Positions 6,408 through 13,998 of a DNA stretch of 49,403 bases are shown one piece after another. A model generated the notes under the pieces. The model worked only from the letters and a program-made list of their open reading frames with translations, had not been told where the DNA came from and ran no database searches. Numbering within the stretch: position 1 is the first letter of the stretch; the number at the start of each line of letters is the position of its first letter. The DNA is from a virus: positions 1-49,403 of IMG/VR virus record IMGVR_UViG_3300031692_000004; one strand, written 5' to 3'. A program made the position numbers and the translations under genes.

Positions 6408-8033
6408 TTACTCCTCGGTTAATACCTTATCATGTGAGATTTTATAATTAGTAATCTCTGTAAACTTCCCTTTTCGCACAACCGTAATTGATTTTGTTAA
6501 GTTCTTAATCCCATCGGCCAGGAACATGTTGCTCATGGCCTCATCCACCGTGATATTCCTTGCCTCCTCACCGCCAAACCTTCTGGCCCACCATGTCCGT
6601 GCCTTATCCTCTGCAAACCCTCCATGCTCCAAACAGATCCATTCCCGGAATACGAGCATCCCGCACCTGTACTCTACCCTGATACTGTCAGGCTTTCCTG
6701 TCTTCTTGTGCCTGTGAACTGTCACCCCGTCAACTATGAATTCCTCTGGGTCTCCGCTGATAATGTTTCGGTCCGATGCTTTTGCTGCGTGCATCCTGCG
6801 CTGTTTATCCTCAGCCTCCATGCGTTCCACTTCCTGCTTAGGTATTTCCCAATCGCAGTGCGGGCACTTCCTTACAGCCCTGCTGAACGCGTCTCCACAA
6901 CTTTGGCAAACTACGATCCTGATGTCTCCTCCATTGATTTGGTCGATCGGTCCGTGTGTTTCAATACATTTTCCAAAATCAAGTACAAGGCAATCATTTT
7001 TTGATTCATGTATTCTAAGACCGCGTCCGACCATCTGATAGTAAAGTCCTGGGGATAGCGTTGGACGCAGTAAAACGATACAGTCAATTCTTTTTGCATT
7101 GAATCCCTCCGAAAAAACGTTTATATTTGCGATGGCCTGAATTCTCCCAGCTTTAAATTGATTTGCTATTCTATCACGCTCTTTTGTTGGTGTCTTTCCT
7201 GTAACCATTGCAAGCTGCAGTCCGTACCTGCTTGCCTCGGCAACTACGTCACTGCAATGCTTCAGGTCCACGCAGTAAAACATTATGCTGTTTCTTTGCT
7301 CTCGTCTAATTATCTCCACAGCTGATCTAACGGCCTTTTGCACGATCTCGGGAGTATCAACAGCCTCTGCGAGACTGTTTGTAATGTAATCACCGCCCGA
7401 GTTGCGCTTAACGTTTGTAAGGTCAGCCTGAACATCCCCTACTTTTGACCTTAAATTGCATAGATATCCTTGGTGTATCAGGTCGGCCACATTTGCTTCG
7501 TAACATATTTCGTTCAGAATATGATCCTTGTGACATATTGGTCCGCACCCCATCCTGAACGGTGTTGCCGTAAACCCTATGACCTTAACATTCGGGTTCA
7601 TTTTCTGACAGCCTTTTATGAACTGCCTGTACTTTCCCTCTCCTCTTGCGGGAATACGGTGACTTTCATCAACGATAATAACATCAAACGGCGGAAAACT
7701 CCCCCATTTATCGTATACGCTGTCAATGCTTGCGTATACAATATCATTCTCCTGATCCCTTCTTTTAAGAGCTGCAGAGTACACCCCAATATCCCCATCA
7801 GGCCATATGCCGGAAAGCTCTGAGGAATTCTGCTCAACCAGTTCTTTTCTATGCGCAAGAATAATTGCCCTGAACGGCGGATAGTCGAGCTTCCAAGACT
7901 GTATACTCCACGCCATCAGAATGCTCTTCCCTCCGCCGGTTGGGATAACCACGCAAGGATGCGTATCCTTTGTCTTCATGTGTAAATCAAGAGCTTCGAG
8001 AGCCTCTGCCTGGTACGGTCTGGGGGTGATCAT
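6408..8033 (-). CDS. SF2 DEAD/DEAH-type helicase, 541 aa
   Basis: An ATP-dependent helicase or translocase. Motif I is PTGGGKS (31-37), motif II DESH (122-125), motif III TATPFR (155-160), and motif VI is the QMVGRGLRIH phrase. After the second RecA-like lobe a zinc ribbon follows (CQSC ... CPHC, around residues 385-402), then about 140 residues of unknown fold. This architecture is common in phage replication modules beside a Prim-Pol. Translation is coupled by ATGA overlap to the small membrane-protein gene upstream. Confidence 0.9.
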   Translation of the reverse strand: MITPRPYQAEALEALDLHMKTKDTHPCVVIPTGGGKSILMAWSIQSWKLDYPPFRAIILAHRKELVEQNSSELSGIWPDGDIGVYSAALKRRDQENDIVYASIDSVYDKWGSFPPFDVIIVDESHRIPARGEGKYRQFIKGCQKMNPNVKVIGFTATPFRMGCGPICHKDHILNEICYEANVADLIHQGYLCNLRSKVGDVQADLTNVKRNSGGDYITNSLAEAVDTPEIVQKAVRSAVEIIRREQRNSIMFYCVDLKHCSDVVAEASRYGLQLAMVTGKTPTKERDRIANQFKAGRIQAIANINVFSEGFNAKRIDCIVLLRPTLSPGLYYQMVGRGLRIHESKNDCLVLDFGKCIETHGPIDQINGGDIRIVVCQSCGDAFSRAVRKCPHCDWEIPKQEVERMEAEDKQRRMHAAKASDRNIISGDPEEFIVDGVTVHRHKKTGKPDSIRVEYRCGMLVFREWICLEHGGFAEDKARTWWARRFGGEEARNITVDEAMSNMFLADGIKNLTKSITVVRKGKFTEITNYKISHDKVLTEE

Positions 8034-8170
8034 TTATTGCTCTCTATGACGTCAATCCTGTGTTTAATATCTTCTATTGAAACAGTGTTCGATTTTAGGA
8101 TAGCTAAAAACAACACCAAAATTATTATAACAATAACCAGTGTCAAATAATATTCTGCCTTACTTATCAT
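8030..8170 (-). CDS. 46-aa single-pass membrane protein
   Basis: Residues about 7-26 are almost all Leu/Ile/Val, a clear transmembrane helix, followed by a 20-residue polar tail (SIEDIKHRIDVIESNK). GGGAGGAAAAGAAATG is a strong ribosome site, and the frame is joined by ATGA overlaps to genes on both sides. Its role is unknown; a membrane peptide within a replication operon could anchor a complex or alter the host envelope. Confidence 0.7.
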   Translation of the reverse strand: MISKAEYYLTLVIVIIILVLFLAILKSNTVSIEDIKHRIDVIESNK

Positions 8171-8340
8171 TTCTTTTCCTCCCTTTCATCCGGATTAAAA
8201 ATAGGCATTCCCTTATCATCGTATCCGATCAACTCTGTTTGCCCGCAATCACATTTCGTGCCCACAGGTATTTTGCCAGTTCTATTCCATTCCCATATAA
8301 AAACATGGCCAATGTGCGGCTTGCGAAAACACTCGCTCAT
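8167..8340 (-). CDS. 57-aa protein with one CxC pair
   Basis: The start is the ATG at 8338-8340 (ATGA overlap with the exonuclease gene). The chain contains CDCGQTE, half of a zinc-ribbon-like site, plus an early cysteine and histidines (SECFRKPHIGH), so a C-H-C-C metal site is possible. It has no recognised family. Confidence 0.6.
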   Translation of the reverse strand: MSECFRKPHIGHVFIWEWNRTGKIPVGTKCDCGQTELIGYDDKGMPIFNPDEREEKK

Positions 8341-9641
8341 TCTTTCCCCTTCCATATAGCCGAATAATCCTCGCCCTTATAAATAACTGTTAAGACGTTA
8401 TCCATAAACTCCCACGCTATACACTTTTCATCTTCATACCTTCCTGAAGGTTTTTCGCCTAAAACTATATCTTTAGCTGCTTTCTCTAACTCCCCTTCCG
8501 GACCCTCCCACAAAAGCTCACACTCATCAGGAGGATACTTCTCGATGAGAGTCAATTTCTTGCCGTAAGCCACTGCTGTGCCGGAGAACGCATCTTTGAT
8601 CTTCTGCACCACTGGCTGGCCAACCACCTCTGATGGTGACGTCATAAGCTCACCTGTGCTCCACATGCCGTCTCCGTTCCCATGCCTCCACACAGCACCA
8701 TCTTTTTTGTTTGTGAACTCTATCCAATCTGGTCCGCTATCTGTTGGATCCGCGAAAGATACGAGGCCTGGCAGGAGTAAATGAAAATCACAGGCGATTG
8801 ATTGGGCTTTTACGCATAAATCAACGTTCAACCTTGCACATGACCATCTCGCTCCTTCTCCGTCAAGCTCCGCCGTTGCATGACAACACGATCTGCACGT
8901 TTTTGAGCATATTCCAACAGCCCCCACTCCCGTGTTCCAGCATAGATCATACGCGTCACAAAACCTGCACCGGAAGTCGTCCGGTCTGTCTGCAATGCGG
9001 TCTGGTGGATTGGTCGATGTTATAACGCGTTGCGCCTTATCCCTTAACCTACTGTATTCAACTGCATCAAACTTAACACGCTCACCGTACAGTTCATCGG
9101 TATCCTTGTTCTTTACGAGATACAAGGCTCTTGTCATTCCGGACATCCCCATACCTACCATCATTTGAGCATAGTGCTCTGGTTTTGATTTTTTTACTCC
9201 TTCTTTTTTGAGCTTGTTAAAACCTTTATCGTTCATGGTCTTAAACTCTGCCACGTGCCATGTTTTCGGAGCTTCGGGCAGGCCAAGGATTGCAGCGTCG
9301 GGATAGCATACAAAATGACCCCCAAAATCTGTCAGCTCAAACTGCCTGCCCGTTTCCTGATCAATATCATAGACCGTGCATCCGATACCCCTGAGCTCTT
9401 GAACGAACCTCGGCTCTTCCAAGTGTCCTGTCGCAAAAAGCCTGAGCATACGGCCATCAAACTTTGTTGTAAAAAGTTTTCTGAACGAATACCACAGCTC
9501 TCTCTCGCACGGCTTACCTATAACGCTTGCTCCAAGACGACCGAGCCGGAGCGGTTTGTTCGCTTCCTTTTCCTCATGCCATTCATAAATCTTTTTTATT
9601 GTTTCCAACTGCTCTGCCTGGTAGTCCTGGAGTTTGCTCAT
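8337..9641 (-). CDS. Cas4/AddB-like PD-(D/E)XK exonuclease with Fe-S cysteines, 434 aa
   Basis: The nuclease core is visible: E76 in HLEEPRF, D114 in YPDAAI, and E132-x-K134 in HVAEFKT, followed by a helix with HYAQMM. Cys45 (GKPCERELW) and the trio C225, C228, C234 give the one-plus-three cysteine pattern that binds a 4Fe-4S cluster in Cas4 and AddB-type nucleases. A second Cys-rich patch follows (CSKTCRSCC). The last 150 residues are of unknown fold. Next to a Sak4-like annealase and an SSB it most likely resects DNA ends for recombination. No cas1/cas2 is present. Confidence 0.83.
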   Translation of the reverse strand: MSKLQDYQAEQLETIKKIYEWHEEKEANKPLRLGRLGASVIGKPCERELWYSFRKLFTTKFDGRMLRLFATGHLEEPRFVQELRGIGCTVYDIDQETGRQFELTDFGGHFVCYPDAAILGLPEAPKTWHVAEFKTMNDKGFNKLKKEGVKKSKPEHYAQMMVGMGMSGMTRALYLVKNKDTDELYGERVKFDAVEYSRLRDKAQRVITSTNPPDRIADRPDDFRCRFCDAYDLCWNTGVGAVGICSKTCRSCCHATAELDGEGARWSCARLNVDLCVKAQSIACDFHLLLPGLVSFADPTDSGPDWIEFTNKKDGAVWRHGNGDGMWSTGELMTSPSEVVGQPVVQKIKDAFSGTAVAYGKKLTLIEKYPPDECELLWEGPEGELEKAAKDIVLGEKPSGRYEDEKCIAWEFMDNVLTVIYKGEDYSAIWKGKE

Positions 9642-9645
9642 ATTT

Positions 9646-10026
9646 TTACCCTATCTTTAAAGATACAGATGGTTTTGCCGCGGTAACCGTAACGCACTTT
9701 GCAAGCTTCAGTGCAGTCTCGTGATCGTTCTTCACGATCCACTCATACCCCTTCTCGTCAAGAACTTCCTGCGCCGGCTTTGTTTTGATCGGGATAATGT
9801 TTGCTGGAAGATTGAGCTTCTTGATAGCGTCAATATCAGCTTTATATATCAACCCTCTCTTTACCGTCAGTTTAAGTCCAACCCCCGCCTCAACCGTTTT
9901 ACTTCCGTTCTCGGGTGTTTCGATGAGCGGGAGTATCTCTTCCTCTACCTGTATCCTTCGTTCTTTAGCCTCAGCCTCCTCTCTCTTTGCGGTGGCCAGC
10001 TTCCCTGCGAGTGTTTCTAAGTCCAT
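9646..10026 (-). CDS. Phage recombination-module protein (DUF7173-like), 126 aa
   Basis: The first 40 residues form an Ala/Glu/Lys helix; then an EGSKT-like phrase (NGSKTVEAG) begins a beta-rich C-terminal domain. Small proteins of this layout commonly sit beside phage exonuclease and annealase genes and are listed as DUF7173; I use that only as a resemblance. Biochemistry is unknown. AAAAGGAGTTAAACTATG gives a firm start. Confidence 0.6.
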   Translation of the reverse strand: MDLETLAGKLATAKREEAEAKERRIQVEEEILPLIETPENGSKTVEAGVGLKLTVKRGLIYKADIDAIKKLNLPANIIPIKTKPAQEVLDEKGYEWIVKNDHETALKLAKCVTVTAAKPSVSLKIG

Positions 10027-10060
10027 AGTTTAACTCCTTTTTGTGTGTGGTGGATCGAAT

Positions 10061-10918
10061 CTATATTAATTCATCAATCTCAGCCTTTGTCAAGCCGAGT
10101 ACCTTCTTCAGTTCGTCTGCTTCTGCTCTATATCTGCGAGCCTCCTTTTCTGTGTAAACAAAGTTTTTTACTCCTATCTGATACTCGGCTTTCTTTTCTG
10201 CTGTAGCCTTCTCGATCATTTCATTTTTCGCCTCTGCCAGTGCCTTCTTTTCCAGTTTTGTTTCTGGTGCGTTCATTTTTTCCCTTTCTAATTCAAAATT
10301 TAAATTTGTAAATGTACCTATTGATCCAAGATTTCCAGATAAATCGTCTATTTGTTTCATAAGCTTCTTTTGATCATTTATAATATCTAATCCTTTTTTC
10401 GGAAAGTCTTTAATGCACAAGTCCATTTCATTTTCTATATCTTCGCGTGAAGGAAAATGCTTTTCTTTTGGCTTAATCGGAACGTCCTTAACAAGCACAA
10501 GTCTTCCATCTTCAATGTATGGTTTTATATCGTAGCAATAACTTTCGCAATTTTCATACTCGCACTCGACATTACCGCTTTCCTTTATTGACACAATGGT
10601 CATGGGTCGCCCGGTTGACAACCACCTCCACACCTGACCGACCTTGATTTGGGGGTCTGGTTTGGGCGCTGTCTCTTCTATTTCGTAATACCTACCGCAT
10701 TGAGTGGAATATGACCGAAATGGATCTCCCGGTTTTCCGTAAATCCTTCTATTGGACTGATGATCGCATTCGAGCATGTCCTCGGAAGTCCAGCACAGAT
10801 ACTTTGTATCATTTTTAAGCTTGTAAACTATACCGATTGGATCATCTGGATCAACACGTCCTATCTGACACTTGCCATGAACGTCGTGGATTACCTTATC
10901 CCCTACTTTAAATTTCAA
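10061..10918 (-). CDS. Hypothetical protein with SH3/KOW-like start, 285 aa; TTG start
   Basis: The start codon appears to be TTG (10916-10918), seven bases after GGAG; no better ATG lies upstream. Residues 1-35 (KFKVGDKVIHDVHGKCQIGRV) resemble a small beta-barrel, and a second similar motif (IKVGQVWRW...MTIVSI) appears near residue 90. The last 110 residues are a charged helix rich in Ala/Glu/Lys. Two barrels plus a helix suggest a binding protein, with unknown partner. A cloverleaf-like structured RNA lies directly upstream. Confidence 0.6.
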   Translation of the reverse strand: MKFKVGDKVIHDVHGKCQIGRVDPDDPIGIVYKLKNDTKYLCWTSEDMLECDHQSNRRIYGKPGDPFRSYSTQCGRYYEIEETAPKPDPQIKVGQVWRWLSTGRPMTIVSIKESGNVECEYENCESYCYDIKPYIEDGRLVLVKDVPIKPKEKHFPSREDIENEMDLCIKDFPKKGLDIINDQKKLMKQIDDLSGNLGSIGTFTNLNFELEREKMNAPETKLEKKALAEAKNEMIEKATAEKKAEYQIGVKNFVYTEKEARRYRAEADELKKVLGLTKAEIDELI

Positions 10919-10940
10919 TTTGATTCTCCTTTAGAAAAAT

Positions 10941-11031
10941 AAGCGGTGAGCGGTGCTATTCCGCCTGTGCGTCTGCCTGGCATAGTCACGGGGTGTTATG
11001 ACGCTTCCCCAAATTAAGCCACTCACCGCTT
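10941..11031 (-). ncRNA. Cloverleaf-like intergenic RNA B
   Basis: A perfect 10-bp closing stem pairs AAGCGGTGAG with CTCACCGCTT across 71 bases. Inside, by hand folding, are a GCTT/AAGC hairpin in D-arm position, a GTCA/TGAC hairpin, and GCGG/CCGC with a 7-base loop abutting the closing stem in T-arm position. A T-run (ATTTTTC) follows, then the GGAG of the next gene. It lacks TTCRA in the T-loop and a usable anticodon, so it is not an ordinary tRNA. It shares GGTGAGTGGC with RNA A at 42486-42628. Terminator, riboswitch-like leader or tRNA relic remain possible. Confidence 0.5.
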
Positions 11032-11044
11032 TATTCATACCTTC

Positions 11045-11641
11045 CTACCTCTCCCAGGGGCGCTTAGATCCGCCTGCCGGAGTCTGTGCCGGAGCTGGGG
11101 ATGACTGCTGTACTCCGCTCGAAGTCTGTGCTTGAGCCTGCTGAGGCGGTGTGTAGGCCACTGGTGGCTGTGCCGGCTTCGCAGGAGAATCCTCTTTCTT
11201 TCCTCCGGTCCCGAGCGTTGCGAATTTTGTTGCGACATTACTGTCCTTGTATTCGCCCGTTCCTGCCTTTGTCTCAACAAATACATCAAGCTGTTTATTG
11301 AGAAGCTCGTCTTCATCCCTGAGCCTGTCATTTTCACCGTACCCGCACGCTCTGGTAAGCTTACCGAGCTGCTGCTGGCCAATAGCCTGACACTGCTGTG
11401 AGGTGTGGATAAAGTTAAACCCTGCCCCGTTCCACACCTTTCGTCCGGCGTATTTCTCTCCAAAGATAGTGAACTCCACTACGAACCGTGCTCCTGAACC
11501 GTTCGCGTTATCTTTGATCTTAACCTTTGTGATCTCTACCGGATACCATGCGGTTGGGAGCAACGTGTACTCTCCGTCAAAACCATCATCCTCCGGTGCC
11601 TCAAACCCTTCTGCGCCAAGATACTCTGAAAGTTTACTCAT
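11045..11641 (-). CDS. DUF669-like single-stranded DNA-binding protein, 198 aa
   Basis: The N-terminal 120 residues fit the DUF669 pattern: an LP-x-AWYPVEITKVKIK strand pair, FVVEFTI, then a WNGAGFNF phrase and LGKL. The last 60 residues are Pro/Gln/Ala-rich and disordered (PPQQAQAQ) and end in a basic aromatic tip (KRPWER), like other phage SSBs with protein-docking tails. It would coat ssDNA during replication and recombination. It follows the Sak4-like ATPase gene, the usual pairing. Confidence 0.75.
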   Translation of the reverse strand: MSKLSEYLGAEGFEAPEDDGFDGEYTLLPTAWYPVEITKVKIKDNANGSGARFVVEFTIFGEKYAGRKVWNGAGFNFIHTSQQCQAIGQQQLGKLTRACGYGENDRLRDEDELLNKQLDVFVETKAGTGEYKDSNVATKFATLGTGGKKEDSPAKPAQPPVAYTPPQQAQAQTSSGVQQSSPAPAQTPAGGSKRPWER

Positions 11642-11671
11642 GTTCTGTCTCCTTTTCTGTGTGGTAAAAAG

Positions 11672-12490
11672 TTATTTAATTGTATTTGCTACAGCCTCTT
11701 CAAATGACGCCCAGTCAAGCGGGAGCTCGTAAGGCAACGCGCCGTAAGGATCTCTGCCGCCTCCCGGATGAGCTGGACGTTTCTGCGTGAACAGGAATCT
11801 TTGTCCTCCTGTCACATCTTTTACTGTGCGTTTTGCCTTTGAGAACTTAGTGTCGTCACCATCCTTTTTCACAACGACTTTCGTATTTGCGAACAAGATG
11901 AGATCAGCCCATCTCTTAAGCATTTCCGATATGTCTGACATATCAAGATCAAGATCGTATATGTCGTAATTCTCACCTTCCGGATTTTTGTGGTTTCGGA
12001 TCCGGATGTGGCTTACTATGATGCTGGCCATCCCTTTGTTGTTCCTCAGCGCGTCAAGTCCATCAAGCACGCTCCTCCATCTGTTCATTACAGCTGCTTC
12101 TCCTGTTCTGAAGCCTGGGACCTTCCGCACGTTCTCTACGTTGAATTCAGAGCAAACATCATCATATATGAGCGTCTGGAGCGTCGATACGCTGTCGAGC
12201 ACGACTGTTTTATACTCGTGCTCATTCTGGTACAGAACCCCTATCGCCTCCATGACCTCCTCATACGTCTTACTGATCGGGAACTTTCCGACCTTGAGAG
12301 CGTCAGTCCCCTCTTCACCCTTGATTGAGATAACAATCGGGTCATTGATGCCTTCCTGCACCTTCACTCCATTCTCAAAGTGACATCCGCAGGCAAATGA
12401 AGATTTTCCAATTTTCTCTGCCCCGAGGAGCAGGATCTTCGGTGCTTTTATGCACGCCTCCTTACTGATACTTTCTAAACTTAGTGCCAT
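11672..12490 (-). CDS. Sak4-like RecA-fold ATPase (annealase), 272 aa
   Basis: The start is placed at ATG 12488-12490 behind GGGGAAATAAC; a longer frame exists but lacks that site. Walker A is GAEKIGKSS (23-31) and Walker B the TVVLDSVS segment near 92-98, with SHIRIR further on. This is the phage Sak4 type of short RecA-like ATPases that anneal single strands, usually with an SSB, and the DUF669 gene lies directly downstream. A RecA/KaiC-like role other than annealing cannot be excluded. Confidence 0.8.
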   Translation of the reverse strand: MALSLESISKEACIKAPKILLLGAEKIGKSSFACGCHFENGVKVQEGINDPIVISIKGEEGTDALKVGKFPISKTYEEVMEAIGVLYQNEHEYKTVVLDSVSTLQTLIYDDVCSEFNVENVRKVPGFRTGEAAVMNRWRSVLDGLDALRNNKGMASIIVSHIRIRNHKNPEGENYDIYDLDLDMSDISEMLKRWADLILFANTKVVVKKDGDDTKFSKAKRTVKDVTGGQRFLFTQKRPAHPGGGRDPYGALPYELPLDWASFEEAVANTIK

Positions 12491-12491
12491 G

Positions 12492-12740
12492 TTATTTCCC
12501 CTTATGTACAAGTGTGATGAATCCCTTGAATGGTAACCATATTTTATGCTCACGCTTTACTCGGTTCTTTTCTGACCTCTCTTGAGGGGCTGTCTTCTTC
12601 GCCATCAGAGCCTTCTTTGTTTCTTTTATTACTTTCTTATACCCAACGTTCGTTATCGTCTTTCCTTTTGTTAGGTATTTTGTCGGTCCCGAAGTCAGTC
12701 TGCACAACGCCCTGATTCTTTTTGCTGCGGTTCCTCTCAT
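12492..12740 (-). CDS. Very basic 82-aa protein
   Basis: About a third of the residues are Lys or Arg, with very few acids, so nucleic-acid binding is likely. No motif is recognisable. It starts behind AGGAGAACAGATA and lies between the RNA ligase and the Sak4-like gene, overlapping the ligase stop by one base. Confidence 0.6.
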   Translation of the reverse strand: MRGTAAKRIRALCRLTSGPTKYLTKGKTITNVGYKKVIKETKKALMAKKTAPQERSEKNRVKREHKIWLPFKGFITLVHKGK

Positions 12741-13390
12741 TATCTGTTCTCCTGAAAATCTTTATTTTTTATTTTTGTTATAATGCGTTTTCCATTACGG
12801 CCCATCAATTCAACCTTTGGTCTAAGAACCATTCCTTCAGCTAAGAAATTTCCCCATTCGGAATTAAACCCGTCACGAGTTTTTTGAATAGCGCCATCAA
12901 GCGTACCTTCGTAAATGATGGGAACAACAGGCACTCCAAATTCTTCTGCTATTTTTACAACACTATCCCTCTGTAGCCAAGTATTGTTAATAAGCACATC
13001 AAATAGCACAAAATCCTTGTGGTCAATATAGTTTCCGCCACCCTTCTGTATTCCCGGTCCATACCCTTCTCCATACAGGCATGTTGCGATATGTCCATCG
13101 TCATTCGCAGTAAACATCTCTGCGAATTTATCAATTTGACCGTCAAACAGATCATGCAGCCTTGCAATAAGATCAACGTGCAGCTGTGCGTTGTCAGATT
13201 TACCCCCATATGCCAACTGGCCATCAAACATTATTCTTATGTTGGTTCCGTCCACCTTTTCCGTACCGATCCATTCATTGTTTTTTAAATATTCAAACTC
13301 TGGCCTTGTGTACTGATCCATCAGGAATGTTTTGTAATTATTTTTTTCGTCACGTTTGAATATGCTCTGTATTTTGTGGTACATTTTCAT
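12740..13390 (-). CDS. RNA ligase of the Rnl2-like nucleotidyltransferase family, 216 aa
   Basis: The adenylation motif I is TEK45VDG48TNIRI, where the lysine takes AMP from ATP. Motif III-like GEGYG, motif IV EGMVLRP and motif V KIKNKDF follow in the right order. The length fits the catalytic domain alone. Such enzymes seal 3'-OH/5'-phosphate ends in RNA, often repairing tRNAs cut by host defence. GGGGAGGTAAATAATG defines the start. No partner polynucleotide kinase/phosphatase is recognisable. A DNA ligase is less likely given the size and lack of an OB-fold. Confidence 0.85.
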   Translation of the reverse strand: MKMYHKIQSIFKRDEKNNYKTFLMDQYTRPEFEYLKNNEWIGTEKVDGTNIRIMFDGQLAYGGKSDNAQLHVDLIARLHDLFDGQIDKFAEMFTANDDGHIATCLYGEGYGPGIQKGGGNYIDHKDFVLFDVLINNTWLQRDSVVKIAEEFGVPVVPIIYEGTLDGAIQKTRDGFNSEWGNFLAEGMVLRPKVELMGRNGKRIITKIKNKDFQENR

Positions 13391-13605
13391 TATTTACCTC
13401 CCCTTTTTGTAATAAACTCATTCACTGATTCTGCGAACCATCTGCGCTGGCCGTTGATCACCGTGTAGCATATGTTCCTGATATCAGAAACATTCTGGTG
13501 CCTTTTTCTCGGGGGACCGTTCTTCAGGTGATTGTACAACGTGCCGTAGCTTATTTTAAGCTTACGACAAACCTCTTTATCCGATAGCGTGATTTCTTTT
13601 GTCAT
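13390..13605 (-). CDS. Helix-turn-helix DNA-binding protein, 71 aa
   Basis: The start is ATG 13603-13605 behind GGGAGAAAAGC. The N-terminal LSDKEVCRKLKISYGTLYNHLK reads as a winged or excisionase-type helix-turn-helix, and RRWFAESVNEFI resembles the C-terminal strand/helix of that small family. It could regulate the replication operon in which it is second, or act as a recombination directionality factor for the serine recombinase. Neither can be decided here. Confidence 0.65.
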   Translation of the reverse strand: MTKEITLSDKEVCRKLKISYGTLYNHLKNGPPRKRHQNVSDIRNICYTVINGQRRWFAESVNEFITKRGGK

Positions 13606-13618
13606 GCTTTTCTCCCTA

Positions 13619-13903
13619 TCAATATTCATCATTGGAAATGCTTATGTTAAGATTCTTGATAGAGTCTGTCAGGAATTGATCTGACAGCTTGTTTCTAATA
13701 ATCCCTCTTAACAAATCATCCTTGCGATCAATTTCTTCTTCGACAATACTTTTGATTTTGCTTTTTAATGCTGTAATAAAAATACCCCCGTCTCTCCATC
13801 CAACATTAAGAAGGGATTCAACCTTGCCCTCAATGTGATCAAATAAAAGTTCGTTGACGAGCGTGTTGATCATTTCCTCGGCTTTTTCTTTTTGTGATAC
13901 CAT
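13619..13903 (-). CDS. 94-aa hypothetical, first gene of the replication operon
   Basis: The start is ATG 13901-13903 after AAAGGAGAAAAGC; the 94-aa product is helical and acidic/basic mixed (RKDDLLRGIIRNKL). It lies some 30 bases downstream of the 13.95 kb promoter and so is probably made early and abundantly with the replication proteins. No family recognised. Confidence 0.65.
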   Translation of the reverse strand: MVSQKEKAEEMINTLVNELLFDHIEGKVESLLNVGWRDGGIFITALKSKIKSIVEEEIDRKDDLLRGIIRNKLSDQFLTDSIKNLNISISNDEY

Positions 13904-13939
13904 GCTTTTCTCCTTTTGTTTATCTTTAACTACAGCATC

Positions 13940-13968
13940 AGTATACTTCAAGAATATTGAAATGTCAA
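13940..13968 (-). promoter_or_regulatory. Sigma-70 promoter of the replication operon
   Basis: TTGACA (13963-13968), 17 bases, TATACT (13940-13945) on the minus strand. It shares the 13-mer TTTTTCTTGACAT (13962-13974) with the promoters at 33.05 and 42.26 kb, and an A/T-rich tract upstream could act as an UP element. Transcription would begin near 13933. Confidence 0.85.
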
Positions 13969-13998
13969 GAAAAAAATAAAAAAAGTTGAATATATTTT

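Noticed and set aside
8337-9641. A CRISPR-associated Cas4 gene
   Set aside because: No cas1, cas2 or repeat array is present; the surrounding genes form a phage recombination module.
10941-11031. An ordinary tRNA in the gap before the 285-aa gene
   Set aside because: The arms are in cloverleaf order but the T-loop lacks TTCRA and the anticodon loop is the wrong size.
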